DNA from: Oscillospiraceae bacterium
GTDB lineage: Bacteria; Bacillota; Clostridia; Oscillospirales; Ruminococcaceae
Length of the DNA stretch: 64,000 nucleotides
NCBI GenBank assembly: GCA_004557855.1
Contig: SFFJ01000001.1
Coordinates: 62,001-126,000 of the forward strand
Direction: 5' to 3'
Of this stretch, positions 15,108 to 23,895 are shown in pieces. Below the pieces are notes generated by a model that worked only from the letters and a program-made list of their open reading frames with translations, was not told where the DNA came from and did no database searches. A program made the translations under genes and the position numbers. Within the stretch, counting starts at the first letter, position 1. Each line of letters starts with the position of its first letter.

Positions 15108-16154
15108 TCAATCCTCCGTGCGCTTCATGATATGAATATCCATAGGCGCTACATCCATACCGATGAGGGTACCCGGCTCCACATACTGGGTGGTGTGGAT
15201 CTTCCACTTATAGCCCATGGCGTCTACCATGATCTCATAGTGAACGCCCTTGAAGATGATGGACTCCACAATGCCGGAGATCTTGCCCTTATCGGCGGGA
15301 ACGATCTTGAAGTCCTCCGGACGAACGACGACCTGAACACGCTCCTTGAGGGAAAATCCCTTATCCACGCAGTCAAAGTAATCGTTGGCGAATTCCACAA
15401 GGTAATCCTTGTGCATGATGCCGTCGATGATATTGCTTTCGCCGATGAAGTCGGCTACAAAGGCATTGCAGGGCTCATTGTAGATATCCTGCGGGGTGCC
15501 GATTTGCAGGATGTTGCCGTCCCGCATGACCACCACACGGTCGGACATGGTAAGCGCTTCCTCCTGATCGTGGGTGACATAGATGAAGGTGATCTCCAAA
15601 GCCTGCTGGATCCGCTTCAATTCGATCTGCATTTCCTTGCGGAGCTTGAGATCGAGCGCACCGAGGGGCTCATCCAACAGCAGCACCTTGGGGCGGTTAA
15701 CCAGCGCACGGGCGATGGCCACACGCTGCTGCTGGCCGCCGGAAAGCTGATTGATATGGCGTCTGTCATATCCCGAAAGGCCGACCAGCTTGAGCATCTC
15801 CTTGACGCTCTGGCGGCGTTCCTTTTCCGGCACCTTGGCGATCTTCAGGCCGAATTCGACATTTTCGTACACATTGAGGTGCGGGAACAGCGCATACCGC
15901 TGGAATACCGTATTCACCTCACGCTTGTAGGGGGGCAGGTCATTGATGCGGACACCACCAAAAAAAACATCACCCTCCTTGGGTTGGATAAATCCGCCGA
16001 TTATGCGCAAGGTAGTCGTCTTGCCACAACCGGACGGCCCAAGAAAAGTAATGAATTCCTTGTCCATGATGTCGAGATCAATCCCCTTGAGAACGGGCTC
16101 GTCATCATAATCAACCTGAATGCCACGCAGGCTGATCAAAGTATTTTCGTGCAT
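15108..16154 (-). CDS. potA: Polyamine ABC transporter ATP-binding protein PotA
   Basis: 348 residues. The N-terminal ATPase domain has Walker A GPSGCGKTT, signature LSGGQQQRVAIARAL, Walker B LLLDEPLGALD and switch His in YVTHDQEEA. The C-terminal third is the TOBE regulatory domain found in PotA/MalK-type ATPases. First gene of the operon, with AAAAGGAGGATGTTGAA before its ATG. The leader from the promoter at 16318-16345 is about 155 bases and contains a short ACCCCGG-TT-CCGGGGT hairpin at 16242-16264. Confidence 0.92.
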   Translation of the reverse strand: MHENTLISLRGIQVDYDDEPVLKGIDLDIMDKEFITFLGPSGCGKTTTLRIIGGFIQPKEGDVFFGGVRINDLPPYKREVNTVFQRYALFPHLNVYENVEFGLKIAKVPEKERRQSVKEMLKLVGLSGYDRRHINQLSGGQQQRVAIARALVNRPKVLLLDEPLGALDLKLRKEMQIELKRIQQALEITFIYVTHDQEEALTMSDRVVVMRDGNILQIGTPQDIYNEPCNAFVADFIGESNIIDGIMHKDYLVEFANDYFDCVDKGFSLKERVQVVVRPEDFKIVPADKGKISGIVESIIFKGVHYEIMVDAMGYKWKIHTTQYVEPGTLIGMDVAPMDIHIMKRTED

Positions 16155-16317
16155 TTCAACATCCTCCTTTTGCGGTAAATCTGCAGGCCCTCACACCTGC
16201 CGCAGCCGCTATTGCACCGTCCCCGCAAAAGGTTTTTAGGATACCCCGGTTCCGGGGTTCTTTCAGATGGGCATATACGAGCCGCCTTTTTATTGAATGG
16301 TTAAAATGACAACACAA

Positions 16318-16345
16318 ATAATATCATATTCTGCCCAAATGTCAA
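16318..16345 (-). promoter_or_regulatory. Promoter of potABCD
   Basis: Minus-strand TTGACA (16340-16345), 16 bases, TATTAT (16318-16323). Confidence 0.7.
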
Positions 16346-16434
16346 TGTTTTTTCGAAAATTCCTGCATCTTTTTGGCGAGGGAGCAGACGAACTTCAAAA
16401 TTCTCCTGTTTTCTCTGTTTTTTTCACGATTTCT

Positions 16435-17973
16435 TCATTTGCTGTTTTTAGGCTTTTGGGGGCGCAGCAGCGAAAAAAACCACGAGAGCTCCTCCCGCTT
16501 TAGTGCGCCCGATAACAGCAGTGCCGCCGTATAGCAGGCAAGGTACAGCAGCACCGAAAGGATGAGCGAAAAGGGCCGGCCTGCACCGGGCACACCCCCG
16601 GTCAGCAGCCGCAGCAGGAGCCAACCCCCGCCGGCCGCCGCTGCCGTAAGCACCCAGCACCCCGGCTGCAAATGAAAGACCGCCACCCGGGTGAGCCGGG
16701 AGGCACTTAATGCGAAGTTGAGCATCTCGGTGGCGAAGATGGAAAAGACATACCCCGCCACGCCGAACCGGGGCAGCAGCAGCCATACCATCATCAGACC
16801 GGTTGCGGCATCTATGATATTATACCGCATATTGGCACGGTACTCCCCTACCCCCTTCAGCATCCCGTCCACCAGCGTATCCATATACATCACCGGCACC
16901 AGCGGCGCCAAAAGCCGGATGTACTCCCCGGCCTTCGGCTCGGAATAGATGAGCTCCCCCAGCGGGCGGGCGAAGAAAAAACAGGTCCCGGCGACCGCCA
17001 TTGCAAAAAACAGGCCGAGGCGGTAAAGGCGTTCCAGCATATAGCCCAGCCCCCGCAGCCGCCCCTGCACCTGCGCTTCGGTCAGCTCCGGGACGATGAG
17101 GTCGGAGATGACGCCGATGAGTGCCGCCGGGAACAGCAAAACGGGCAGGGACATCCCCTGAATGACGCCATAGGCCGCAAGAGCGGCTTCCACCCCGCCG
17201 CCGTGCAGCCGCAGCCCCCGCGGGACAAGCAGGTGCTGCGTTGTGGAAAGCGCCGAACGGGCATAACTGCTTAATGACAGCGGAACGGTGATGCGTAAAA
17301 GCTGCGGCAGCATGGGGGTACGGCATCGGCCCGCCCCGCGCGGCAGCCCGGAGAGCATGAGCAGGAACAGGGCAAGAAAGGAAAAGACCTCCGAAGCGAG
17401 CATCCCGAGGGTAAGGGCGCCGCAGGCGTATTCCAGCCCGTAGCCGCCCAGCCGCCACAACGCCAGCACCGTGCAGCCGATGCGGATGAGCTGCTCCGAA
17501 AGCTGGACGAGGGACATTTTGACCGACCGGTGCAGGGCGATAAAATACCCGCCCATCGCCCCGGAGCAGGCGACAAACGGCAGCGAAAAGGAAAGCACCC
17601 GCAAAGAAAGGATGATGCGGTCATCCCCGACCCAGCGGGAAGCCGCCGGCGCCAGATAAAAGAGCAGCAGCATGGCGGCCATCCCGAAAAAGAGGGCATA
17701 CCCCAGGGCGCAGCAGGTCGCCCGCCGGACAGCCGGGTCGTCCTCTCTGCCGATTTGCTGTGAAATAAGGCGGGTGGCGGCCAGCCGCACGCCGGAAACG
17801 GCGACGGTGGTGGCGAGGGTATAGACCGACATCACCAGCTGAAAAAGACCGATGCCCGCCGCCCCGATACGCCCGGCAACATAAACCTGAAAGGCGAGGG
17901 CGATGGTGCGCATGAGGAAGCTGGTGGCGGCCATGGCGGAGGTATGGAGAAGGAGCTGTCTGGCGCGGCGCAT
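16435..17973 (-). CDS. SpoVB-like polysaccharide/lipid flippase
   Basis: 512 residues with about 14 hydrophobic helices, as in the MOP/MATE-superfamily flippases. The N-terminal pattern (SFLMRTIALAFQVYVAGRIG, then GLFQLVMSVYTL) matches the stage V sporulation protein B/MurJ-like group, which moves lipid-linked glycan precursors across the membrane. A second, clearer MurJ is present at 32290-33822, so this copy may serve the spore cortex or another glycan. It runs alone; no hairpin terminator was seen after it, only a T-rich tract (16346-16434). Confidence 0.75.
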   Translation of the reverse strand: MRRARQLLLHTSAMAATSFLMRTIALAFQVYVAGRIGAAGIGLFQLVMSVYTLATTVAVSGVRLAATRLISQQIGREDDPAVRRATCCALGYALFFGMAAMLLLFYLAPAASRWVGDDRIILSLRVLSFSLPFVACSGAMGGYFIALHRSVKMSLVQLSEQLIRIGCTVLALWRLGGYGLEYACGALTLGMLASEVFSFLALFLLMLSGLPRGAGRCRTPMLPQLLRITVPLSLSSYARSALSTTQHLLVPRGLRLHGGGVEAALAAYGVIQGMSLPVLLFPAALIGVISDLIVPELTEAQVQGRLRGLGYMLERLYRLGLFFAMAVAGTCFFFARPLGELIYSEPKAGEYIRLLAPLVPVMYMDTLVDGMLKGVGEYRANMRYNIIDAATGLMMVWLLLPRFGVAGYVFSIFATEMLNFALSASRLTRVAVFHLQPGCWVLTAAAAGGGWLLLRLLTGGVPGAGRPFSLILSVLLYLACYTAALLLSGALKREELSWFFSLLRPQKPKNSK

Positions 17974-18058
17974 ACGGTAACTCCTCCCCTCTGTGATCTT
18001 TTCTATCTTATGGGGAGAGGGGGCGAAATAGACTGGGAGCGAGCCAGCGGGGAGAGGG

Positions 18059-18142
18059 AGGGCCGCAGGCCGCCCCGGCTGCGCCGGGGCAAACGGGCTT
18101 CGCCCGTTTCGGCGGCGCTTCGCGCCGCCGGGCCTGCGGCCC
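18059..18142. repeat. GC-rich multi-hairpin intergenic repeat, copy 2
   Basis: Bounded by GGGCCGCAGGCC and GGCCTGCGGCCC. Inside are CCCCGGCTGCGCCGGGG, AAACGGGC/GCCCGTTT and GGCGGCGCTTCGCGCCGCC. It fills the 17974-18189 gap between the flippase and the YkvI-like gene. Confidence 0.85.
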
Positions 18143-18189
18143 TATCCTACGGGGAGCAGCAGCCGACCGGGGAAAAAGGGCGGCAGCGG

Positions 18190-19245
18190 TCACCCTGCGG
18201 AATGCAGGGAGATACGGTGGTGCAAAAGCCCCAGCAGCGCCAGCGCCCCCAGCACGCCGAATACCGGGTAGACGGTACCGATCAGGCGGCCGAAGCCGAA
18301 TAGACTGCAAAGCCAGGATAAGGGCGCAAAAACCGCCGCAAACCTGCCCGGCCGTACCGTCCGGGGCGCCCGCGCACTGCAAAAATGGAGTATCGCCACA
18401 CAGCAGGAAAGCGCGGTACCCCACATCGCGCCGAATAGCAGCAGGGCGTAGGCGCCGTACCAAACGGGGCCCAGTTCCCCGGCAGCATACAGCATGGGCA
18501 GCGGTGCGGTAACCGCCGCCGGTAACGCCTGCAGCGCCAGAAAGATGCCGAGGGCGATGGAAAAGAGCATCACGCAGCCGCAAAGCACCCCTGCCCACAC
18601 GGACCGCCGGGACCGAAGCCCCGCCCCCACCGGCGCCAAAATCCCGATGGAGGAAAACAGGTTATAACTGACGAAAATGCAGGCCGCAGCCGCCCAGTTC
18701 CCCGCAAATGCACCGTCCGGTGGGGCTGCCGCAATGTAAAAATGCCAATCCGCCCGCCGCAGCGTCAAGATGCTGACCATGACCGTACAAATCACCAGCA
18801 TCGGCACAACGGCCGAGAAAACCCGCACCATACCGGAGGTCCCGCAAAAGGAAAGCAGCGTGACCGCCACGCAAAAGAGGGCACTCCCCATAGCGGAAGA
18901 CAGCCCGAACAGCTGCCGCAGCAGCGCCCCAACCCCGGCCGCCATGATGACAAAAAGCCCGAACAGGATGACAAACTGCAGCACCCCAACGGCACCCCGC
19001 AGCAGCGGAATGGGCCGGCGCACGACCAGCGTATCGGTTTGGTGCAGGCCGGTGCGCTGCACCAGCCGCAGCAACAAAACCCCGAAGAAAAAGGACAGCG
19101 AAACTGCCAAAACCAGTCCCCCTATCCCCCGCCGCCCAAAGCACCCGAAAAACTGCCAAAGCTCCTGCCCGGAAACATACCCCGCCCCCAGATAGCAGCC
19201 CGCAAAGGTAAACCCCACCCGCAGCGCGCTTTCTTTTTGCAGCAA
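18190..19245 (-). CDS. YkvI-family membrane protein (amino-acid-permease-like)
   Basis: 351 residues with about ten membrane helices. The N-terminus FAGCYLGAGYVSGQELWQFF carries the Gly-rich broken helix with SGQE that marks the YkvI (COG3949) branch of the APC/LeuT-type transporters. The substrate is unknown. The most likely start is TTG at 19245, 7 bases after AGGGGG; it falls inside the T-run of a hairpin (GGACGC/GCGTCC), so translation may depend on how that RNA folds. The start region, including the ribosome site, is duplicated 152 bases upstream. Confidence 0.65.
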   Translation of the reverse strand: MLQKESALRVGFTFAGCYLGAGYVSGQELWQFFGCFGRRGIGGLVLAVSLSFFFGVLLLRLVQRTGLHQTDTLVVRRPIPLLRGAVGVLQFVILFGLFVIMAAGVGALLRQLFGLSSAMGSALFCVAVTLLSFCGTSGMVRVFSAVVPMLVICTVMVSILTLRRADWHFYIAAAPPDGAFAGNWAAAACIFVSYNLFSSIGILAPVGAGLRSRRSVWAGVLCGCVMLFSIALGIFLALQALPAAVTAPLPMLYAAGELGPVWYGAYALLLFGAMWGTALSCCVAILHFCSARAPRTVRPGRFAAVFAPLSWLCSLFGFGRLIGTVYPVFGVLGALALLGLLHHRISLHSAG

Positions 19246-19290
19246 AAGGACGCCCCCTACCGTTTAAATGTGTAATGTGCGTCCTTTTTT
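19244..19290. terminator. Hairpin with T-runs on both strands, proximal copy
   Basis: AAAAGGACGC...GCGTCCTTTTTT. On the minus strand it would act between ylmH and the ykvI-like gene; the TTG start of the latter is in the T-run. A second copy lies at about 19396-19443. Confidence 0.6.
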
Positions 19291-19313
19291 ATGCTGTTCC
19301 TTTTTTTGATTTT

Positions 19314-19397
19314 CTACCCGCCGAAGCGCTCCACGGTGATGTAAAACCGGCCCTTTTTGGAAAGCCCCACCCGCAGCGAACTCTCTTTTTGCAGCAA
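19314..19397 (-). pseudogene. Chimeric 27-codon ORF created by the duplication
   Basis: TTG at 19397 has the same AGGGGG site as the real ykvI-like start. It reads 11 codons of that gene (MLQKESSLRVG) and continues in frame into the last 16 codons of ylmH (LSKKGRFYITVERFGG) to the TAG at 19314. It is a by-product of the duplication and probably has no function. Confidence 0.6.
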
Positions 19398-19465
19398 AAA
19401 GGACGCCCCCTACCGTTTGATTGTGTAATGTGCGTCCTTTTTTATGCTGTTCCTTTTTTGATTTT

Positions 19466-20260
19466 CTACCCGCCGAAGCGCTCCACGGTGATGTAAAACC
19501 GACCCTTTTTGGAAAGTCCACCTATCTCCCGCAGGATGAGCCTGCCCTGCCCCCGCACCGAAAGGATATCCCCCTCGGCCAGCTGGCGATCCGGCTTCAT
19601 GCATTCGCAGCCGTTCAAACTCACCCGCCCGGCGGCAATCAAATCCGCGGCCTTCCCGCGGCTGATGGAGAATCCGCTGCCCAGCACCGCATCCAGCCGC
19701 AGCGATGCCACGGTGTCCCGCACGGTTTTGCCGTCGGCGGCGGGGATGCGCAGCCCCGAAAGGGGTATTTCCACCGGGTGCAGGCCGGTACGCCCGGCAC
19801 TCAACCAGTTATCCCGCAAAAACGGGATGCACTCCCTCAATGCGATGACATCGCAGCCGTTTTCCGCCACAAGGATATCTCCCAGCACCTCCCGGCGGAC
19901 GCCCTGCGCCATCAGGCTGCCCAGAATATCCCGGTGGGAAAGCACGGCGCCGTGCCCCCATTCCGCACGGATGGCGCCAAACGGCAGTTCCTCCTCGGGG
20001 ATGCTTAAGGCGTCCATATAGTCGGGCAGAAAGAGCATCACGCAGCGTTCTGCCTCGGGGTGGCCTCCCATTATTCTATGCGGCGGCTCCCCGCAGCATA
20101 CTACCACCTGCCGGGCCACGGCACGCTGGTGCGGGGTGAGGAACATGGTATGGGTTAAGCGGTTTTGGCGGGCGCACTGCTCCAGCTTATCCGCTATCTG
20201 GGCGGCGGTCATGCGATCCTCGCCGGAAAACGCTTTGAGAAAATCACGGTCCTTGGGCAT
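19466..20260 (-). CDS. ylmH: YlmH-like RNA-binding S4-domain protein
   Basis: 264 residues from the ATG at 20260, which has GGAAGGAG seven bases upstream; the reading can be extended to 20488 only through a GC repeat and is rejected. The N-terminal two thirds form the YlmH-specific domain (LTPHQRAVARQVV, then EERCVMLFLPDY-like segment). The C-terminal S4 RNA-binding domain (about residues 185-255) includes SRGKAADLIAAGRVSLNG and LAEGDILSVRGQGRL. YlmH homologues bind stalled large ribosomal subunits with peptidyl-tRNA in a quality-control role and are often near the cell-division dcw cluster, which is not the case here. Confidence 0.8.
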   Translation of the reverse strand: MPKDRDFLKAFSGEDRMTAAQIADKLEQCARQNRLTHTMFLTPHQRAVARQVVVCCGEPPHRIMGGHPEAERCVMLFLPDYMDALSIPEEELPFGAIRAEWGHGAVLSHRDILGSLMAQGVRREVLGDILVAENGCDVIALRECIPFLRDNWLSAGRTGLHPVEIPLSGLRIPAADGKTVRDTVASLRLDAVLGSGFSISRGKAADLIAAGRVSLNGCECMKPDRQLAEGDILSVRGQGRLILREIGGLSKKGRFYITVERFGG

Positions 20261-20294
20261 GGTCGGCTCCTTCCCGGGGTTTGTGGGGGCGGAC

Positions 20295-20373
20295 GGCCCG
20301 CAGGGCAAGCCGCCTGCGGCGGCTTCGACGGCTCCGCCGTCGGTTTCGGCTGCGCCGAAACGCCCTGCGGGCC
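20295..20373. repeat. GC-rich multi-hairpin intergenic repeat, copy 3
   Basis: Bounded by GGCCCGCAGGGC and GCCCTGCGGGCC. Inside are AAGCCGCCTGCGGCGGCTT, GACGGCTCCGCCGTC and TTTCGGCTGCGCCGAAA. Confidence 0.85.
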
Positions 20374-20458
20374 GGGTCCCTGCGGCTTGCAGGGGCCTGC
20401 GGAGAAGCAAATGCCGCCCTCTATCGGTTTGTATCTTACCAAAAATGCCGGCAGAATG

Positions 20459-20500
20459 CAAGAAAGGCAATGTCCCAAAGCGGAACACTGCCTTTCCTGC
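20459..20500 (-). terminator. Terminator of the SNF transporter gene
   Basis: Inverted repeat AAAGGCAGTG/CATTGCCTTT with TTCTTGC on the minus strand. The T-run is short, so it is a moderate call. Confidence 0.5.
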
Positions 20501-20528
20501 GGAAAAACTGTACCGGATGATATCTTGA

Positions 20529-21932
20529 TCAGCTCAAGGTGGTGCCGGTGGCAAAGCTCGCCACGATGATCACGATAATACAGATCGGCGCCAGATACTT
20601 CACGAGGAAGCTGTACGCCCCCTTGAGCCCGAACGGCTTGCCGTCCATCTCGATCTCCCGGATGGCGTTCTGCGGCTTCCACGCCCAGCCCACAAACAGG
20701 CAGGCGCCCAGGGCGGAGATCGGGATCAGCAGGCGATCGGTGAGGAATTCCATGAAGTCGCCGAAGATGGGGGTGGTGAAGCCGTTCTTGAAGTCGAACC
20801 AAATGCCCTTGATATCAAAGGCGGCCTGGGAACAGGTGTAAACACAGCCGATGATAAACATGATAATGCCGAGGATCACGGTGGTAGCGGTACGCTTCCA
20901 GCCAAAGCGCTCGGTCACAAAGGCCACTACGCCTTCCAGCAGGGAAATGCAGGAGGTGAGCGCCGCAAACAGCAGCAGCAGATAGAACAGGATGCCGAAG
21001 ATCTGGCCGCCGGGCATCTGCTGGAACACCCCGGCCAGGGAGGAGAATGCAAACCCCGCGCCCTTACCGACGCCTTCGGCGCCAAGGGTAGCAAATACGG
21101 CGGGAACGATGATAAAGCCTGCGATCAGTGCGACCAGCGTATCCATGCCGCAGATGATGACGGTATTCTTTGTCAGGTTTTCTTCCTTTTTCAGGTAGGA
21201 ACCGTAGGTGATCATAATACTCATGCCAAGGCTCAAGGAGAAAAACGCCTGTCCCAGTGCCGAAAGCACGGTGCTGAAGGTGACCTTGCTCCAGTCGGGG
21301 ATCAGCATATAGGAAAGTCCCTCGGCGGCGCCGGGCATGGTAAGCGCACGCACCAGCAGAATGATCAGAATGATGAACAGGGCGGGCATCCCGAACTTAT
21401 TAAACCGTTCAATGCCGTCCTCGACGCCCTTGATGATGATATAGCAGGTGGCCGCCATAAATATCGCACCGAAAATGATGGCAGTCAGCGGGAACCATGT
21501 TTCGCCGGTGGCCGCATTATAGCCAAGCAGCCCGTAGAAATACCCCAGCGGGTCCGCATAGATTTTTCCCGACTCGGTGGCATAGCCCGCCACATAACGC
21601 AGCACCCAGCCGCCCACGTGGGCATAGTAGCTGGTGATGATAAACGCCACAATCACGCCGATCCATCCGACCCACTTAAAGCCGGGGTGCCGCAGCTTTT
21701 CAAAGCTGTCTACGGCATTGGCCTGTGCGGCACGGCCGATGGTCAGCTCCGAAAGCATGACGGGGATACCGATGAGCAGAACGATGGCAAGATAAATAAG
21801 AATGTATGCACCGCCGCCGCCCTCAAAGGCCTTTCCGGGGAACTTCCAGATGTTTCCGAGACCGACAGCAGACCCTGCCGCCGCTAAAATAAAGCCGACT
21901 TTACTGCCCCATTGGGCGCGTTTAGGTTCCAT
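20529..21932 (-). CDS. Sodium-dependent (SNF/NSS family) amino-acid transporter
   Basis: 467 residues from the ATG at 21932; AAAAAAGGAG lies nine bases upstream, and an ATG seven codons earlier sits before that site. About 11-12 membrane helices. Helix 1 (VGFILAAAGSAVGLGNIWKFPG) has the GNIWRFP-type sodium and substrate motif of LeuT/TnaT-like symporters. The likely role is sodium-driven uptake of a neutral amino acid. The upstream gap 21954-22208 is AT-rich and holds an inverted repeat ATTAAAAATTATA (near 21980 and 22147), perhaps a regulatory site. Confidence 0.88.
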   Translation of the reverse strand: MEPKRAQWGSKVGFILAAAGSAVGLGNIWKFPGKAFEGGGGAYILIYLAIVLLIGIPVMLSELTIGRAAQANAVDSFEKLRHPGFKWVGWIGVIVAFIITSYYAHVGGWVLRYVAGYATESGKIYADPLGYFYGLLGYNAATGETWFPLTAIIFGAIFMAATCYIIIKGVEDGIERFNKFGMPALFIILIILLVRALTMPGAAEGLSYMLIPDWSKVTFSTVLSALGQAFFSLSLGMSIMITYGSYLKKEENLTKNTVIICGMDTLVALIAGFIIVPAVFATLGAEGVGKGAGFAFSSLAGVFQQMPGGQIFGILFYLLLLFAALTSCISLLEGVVAFVTERFGWKRTATTVILGIIMFIIGCVYTCSQAAFDIKGIWFDFKNGFTTPIFGDFMEFLTDRLLIPISALGACLFVGWAWKPQNAIREIEMDGKPFGLKGAYSFLVKYLAPICIIVIIVASFATGTTLS

Positions 21933-22208
21933 GCAAAATACTCCTTTTTTCATTTCTCTGTGGGAATTATCCCAATGATAATATAATTTTTAATGGATAG
22001 CAACAATTTTTTTAATGAATTGTGAAATTCCGTCATATCCGCTAAAATCACCGGGATTATTGGCTTTTATTGTGCATAGTTGCATACTATCCATTGTCTT
22101 TATTGGTGATGTTGCATAAATTCAATTTATCGTATTTATCGTTATCATTAAAAATTATAATTGATTGCAGCGAGAAAAAGCACCGGCGGGAACCGGTGCT
22201 TCATCGGC

Positions 22209-23693
22209 TTATGCGTGGTACAGCTTTTTGGTCTGGTACTTCGGCTCGCAGGTCAAATTGACCCCCAGCTTGTGGTACACATTTTCATCCACCCGCGAAA
22301 GGATCACACTGGCGTGTGCTTCACACCCGCGCAGCTTGCTCAACTGCTCCATGGCCAGCGCCGCGGTGGGGTTGGTGGCGGCACAGATGGAAAGCGCGAT
22401 CAAGATCTCATCGGAGTGCAGCCGGGGGTTGTGGTTGCCCAGGTAGTCCACCTTCAGCCGCTGGATCGGCTCGATGATGATGGGCGAAAGCAGGTGCATC
22501 TCATCATTGATGCCGCCCAGCTCCTTGAGGCTGTTGAGCATCAATGCGGCGGCAGGCCCCAGCAGCGAGCTGGTCTTTCCGGTGACGATCCGGCCGTCCG
22601 GCAGCTCCAGCGCCATGGCAGGCTGCCCGGTCTCCTCCGCCTTCTGGTTGGTGGCAGCCACCACGGGGCGGTCTGCGGTGGAGATCCCCAGCTGGTTCAT
22701 GATAAGCTCCTGCTTGTGGATCTCCTCCGCTTCGCTGAGGCCCTGCCGCACCGAACAGGCGGTGGCATAGTACCGGCGGATGACCTCCTGCTGGGATGCC
22801 TTGCAGCAGGCCTCATCATCGATGATGCAGTTGCCTGCCATATTGACGCCCATATCGGTCGGGCTCTTATAGGGGCTGGCGCCGTAAATGCGCTGGAAGA
22901 TCGCATTGAGCACCGGGAAGATCTCGATATCTCTGTTATAGTTGACGGTCGTGACGCCGTAAGCCTCCAGGTGGAACGGGTCGATCATATTGACGTCATT
23001 AAGGTCGGTCGTGGCGGCCTCATACGCCAGGTTCACCGGGTGCTTCAGCGGCAGGTTCCAGATGGGGAAGGTCTCGAATTTGGCATAGCCCGCCTTGACG
23101 CCCCGCTTATTTTCATGGAACAGCTGGGAAAGGCAGGTGGCCATTTTGCCGCTGCCGGGGCCGGGGGCGGTCACCACCACCAGCGGGCGGGTCGTTTCGA
23201 TATACTCATTCTTGCCGAAGCCGTCATCGCTGACGATCAGCGGCACATTGGCGGGGTAATCGGGGATGATATAGTGACGGTACACCTTCACCCCCAACGC
23301 CTCCAGCCGCTTCTGGAAGATCTCGGCGGCGGCCTGCCCGTGGTAGTGGGTGATGCAGACGCTGCCCACATACAGCCCGATCCCCCGGAAGGCATCGATC
23401 AGCCGCAGCACGTCCAGGTCGTAGGTGATGCCGAGGTCGCCCCGGCGCTTATTCTTTTCGATATCATCGGCGCTGATGACGATAACGATCTCGGCGGAGT
23501 CCTTCATTTGCAGCAGCATCTTCACCTTGGCATCCGGCGCAAAGCCCGGCAGCACACGGGAAGCGTGATAATCATCGAACAGCTTGCCGCCGAATTCAAG
23601 GTACAGCTTGCCGCCGAACTGCCCGATGCGCTCCCGTATCTTATCCGACTGCATTTGCAGGTATTTTTCGTTATCAAAGCCGATTTTGTTCAT
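22209..23693 (-). CDS. DUF1846-family protein
   Basis: 494 residues from the ATG at 23693 (GAGGAGGAAAAC before it), the usual length of the DUF1846 family. Landmarks are the N-terminal FDNEKYLQMQSDKIRERI, the internal APGPGSGKMATCLSQL segment that looks like a nucleotide-binding loop, and the late TDMGVNMAGNCI stretch. DUF1846 proteins are conserved in Firmicutes and have a kinase-like or P-loop-like first domain, but no function is established that I can state. The gene is monocistronic between terminators. Confidence 0.8.
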   Translation of the reverse strand: MNKIGFDNEKYLQMQSDKIRERIGQFGGKLYLEFGGKLFDDYHASRVLPGFAPDAKVKMLLQMKDSAEIVIVISADDIEKNKRRGDLGITYDLDVLRLIDAFRGIGLYVGSVCITHYHGQAAAEIFQKRLEALGVKVYRHYIIPDYPANVPLIVSDDGFGKNEYIETTRPLVVVTAPGPGSGKMATCLSQLFHENKRGVKAGYAKFETFPIWNLPLKHPVNLAYEAATTDLNDVNMIDPFHLEAYGVTTVNYNRDIEIFPVLNAIFQRIYGASPYKSPTDMGVNMAGNCIIDDEACCKASQQEVIRRYYATACSVRQGLSEAEEIHKQELIMNQLGISTADRPVVAATNQKAEETGQPAMALELPDGRIVTGKTSSLLGPAAALMLNSLKELGGINDEMHLLSPIIIEPIQRLKVDYLGNHNPRLHSDEILIALSICAATNPTAALAMEQLSKLRGCEAHASVILSRVDENVYHKLGVNLTCEPKYQTKKLYHA

Positions 23694-23751
23694 GTTTTCC
23701 TCCTCGTACTCCTCTATATAACGGTTGCGGGAACCGAAAGTCACAGGCAAA

Positions 23752-23786
23752 AATAAAAAAAGCGCCGGTTTCAGAGGCGCTTCTTT
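23752..23786 (-). terminator. Terminator of the radical SAM-yfmF-yfmH-DMT operon
   Basis: On the minus strand AGCGCC pairs with GGCGCT and is followed by a long T-run (TTTTTTTATTTTT). It separates this operon from DUF1846. Confidence 0.8.
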
Positions 23787-23895
23787 CGTTCCCCTTTCAG
23801 GGGAGCCCTTACGATTATAGCACTATCGGGCAGGGCATGGCAAGGGGGAAAGCGATATAATTTCCCCCGAAATTTTTAGCGATAAGCGCCAAAAG

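Larger units (their letters stand above)
19215..19520. repeat. 152-bp tandem duplication across the ylmH/ykvI-like junction
   Basis: Two head-to-tail copies with a 152-bp period: the same TAG-ending ylmH tail occurs at 19466 and 19314, and the same hairpin and ykvI-like start region at about 19443-19369 and 19290-19215. The copies are about 95 percent alike. The duplication covers the end of ylmH, a GGACGC/GCGTCC hairpin, and the ykvI-like ribosome site and first codons. Confidence 0.9.

Noticed and set aside
14277..16178. 633-codon plus-strand frame
   Set aside because: Antisense to potA and potB, which have clear family motifs; no ribosome site.
19264..19521. 85-codon ORF with internal sequence repeat
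   Set aside because: It reads the 152-bp duplication in the wrong frame relative to ylmH and the ykvI-like gene; repetition reflects the DNA duplication only.
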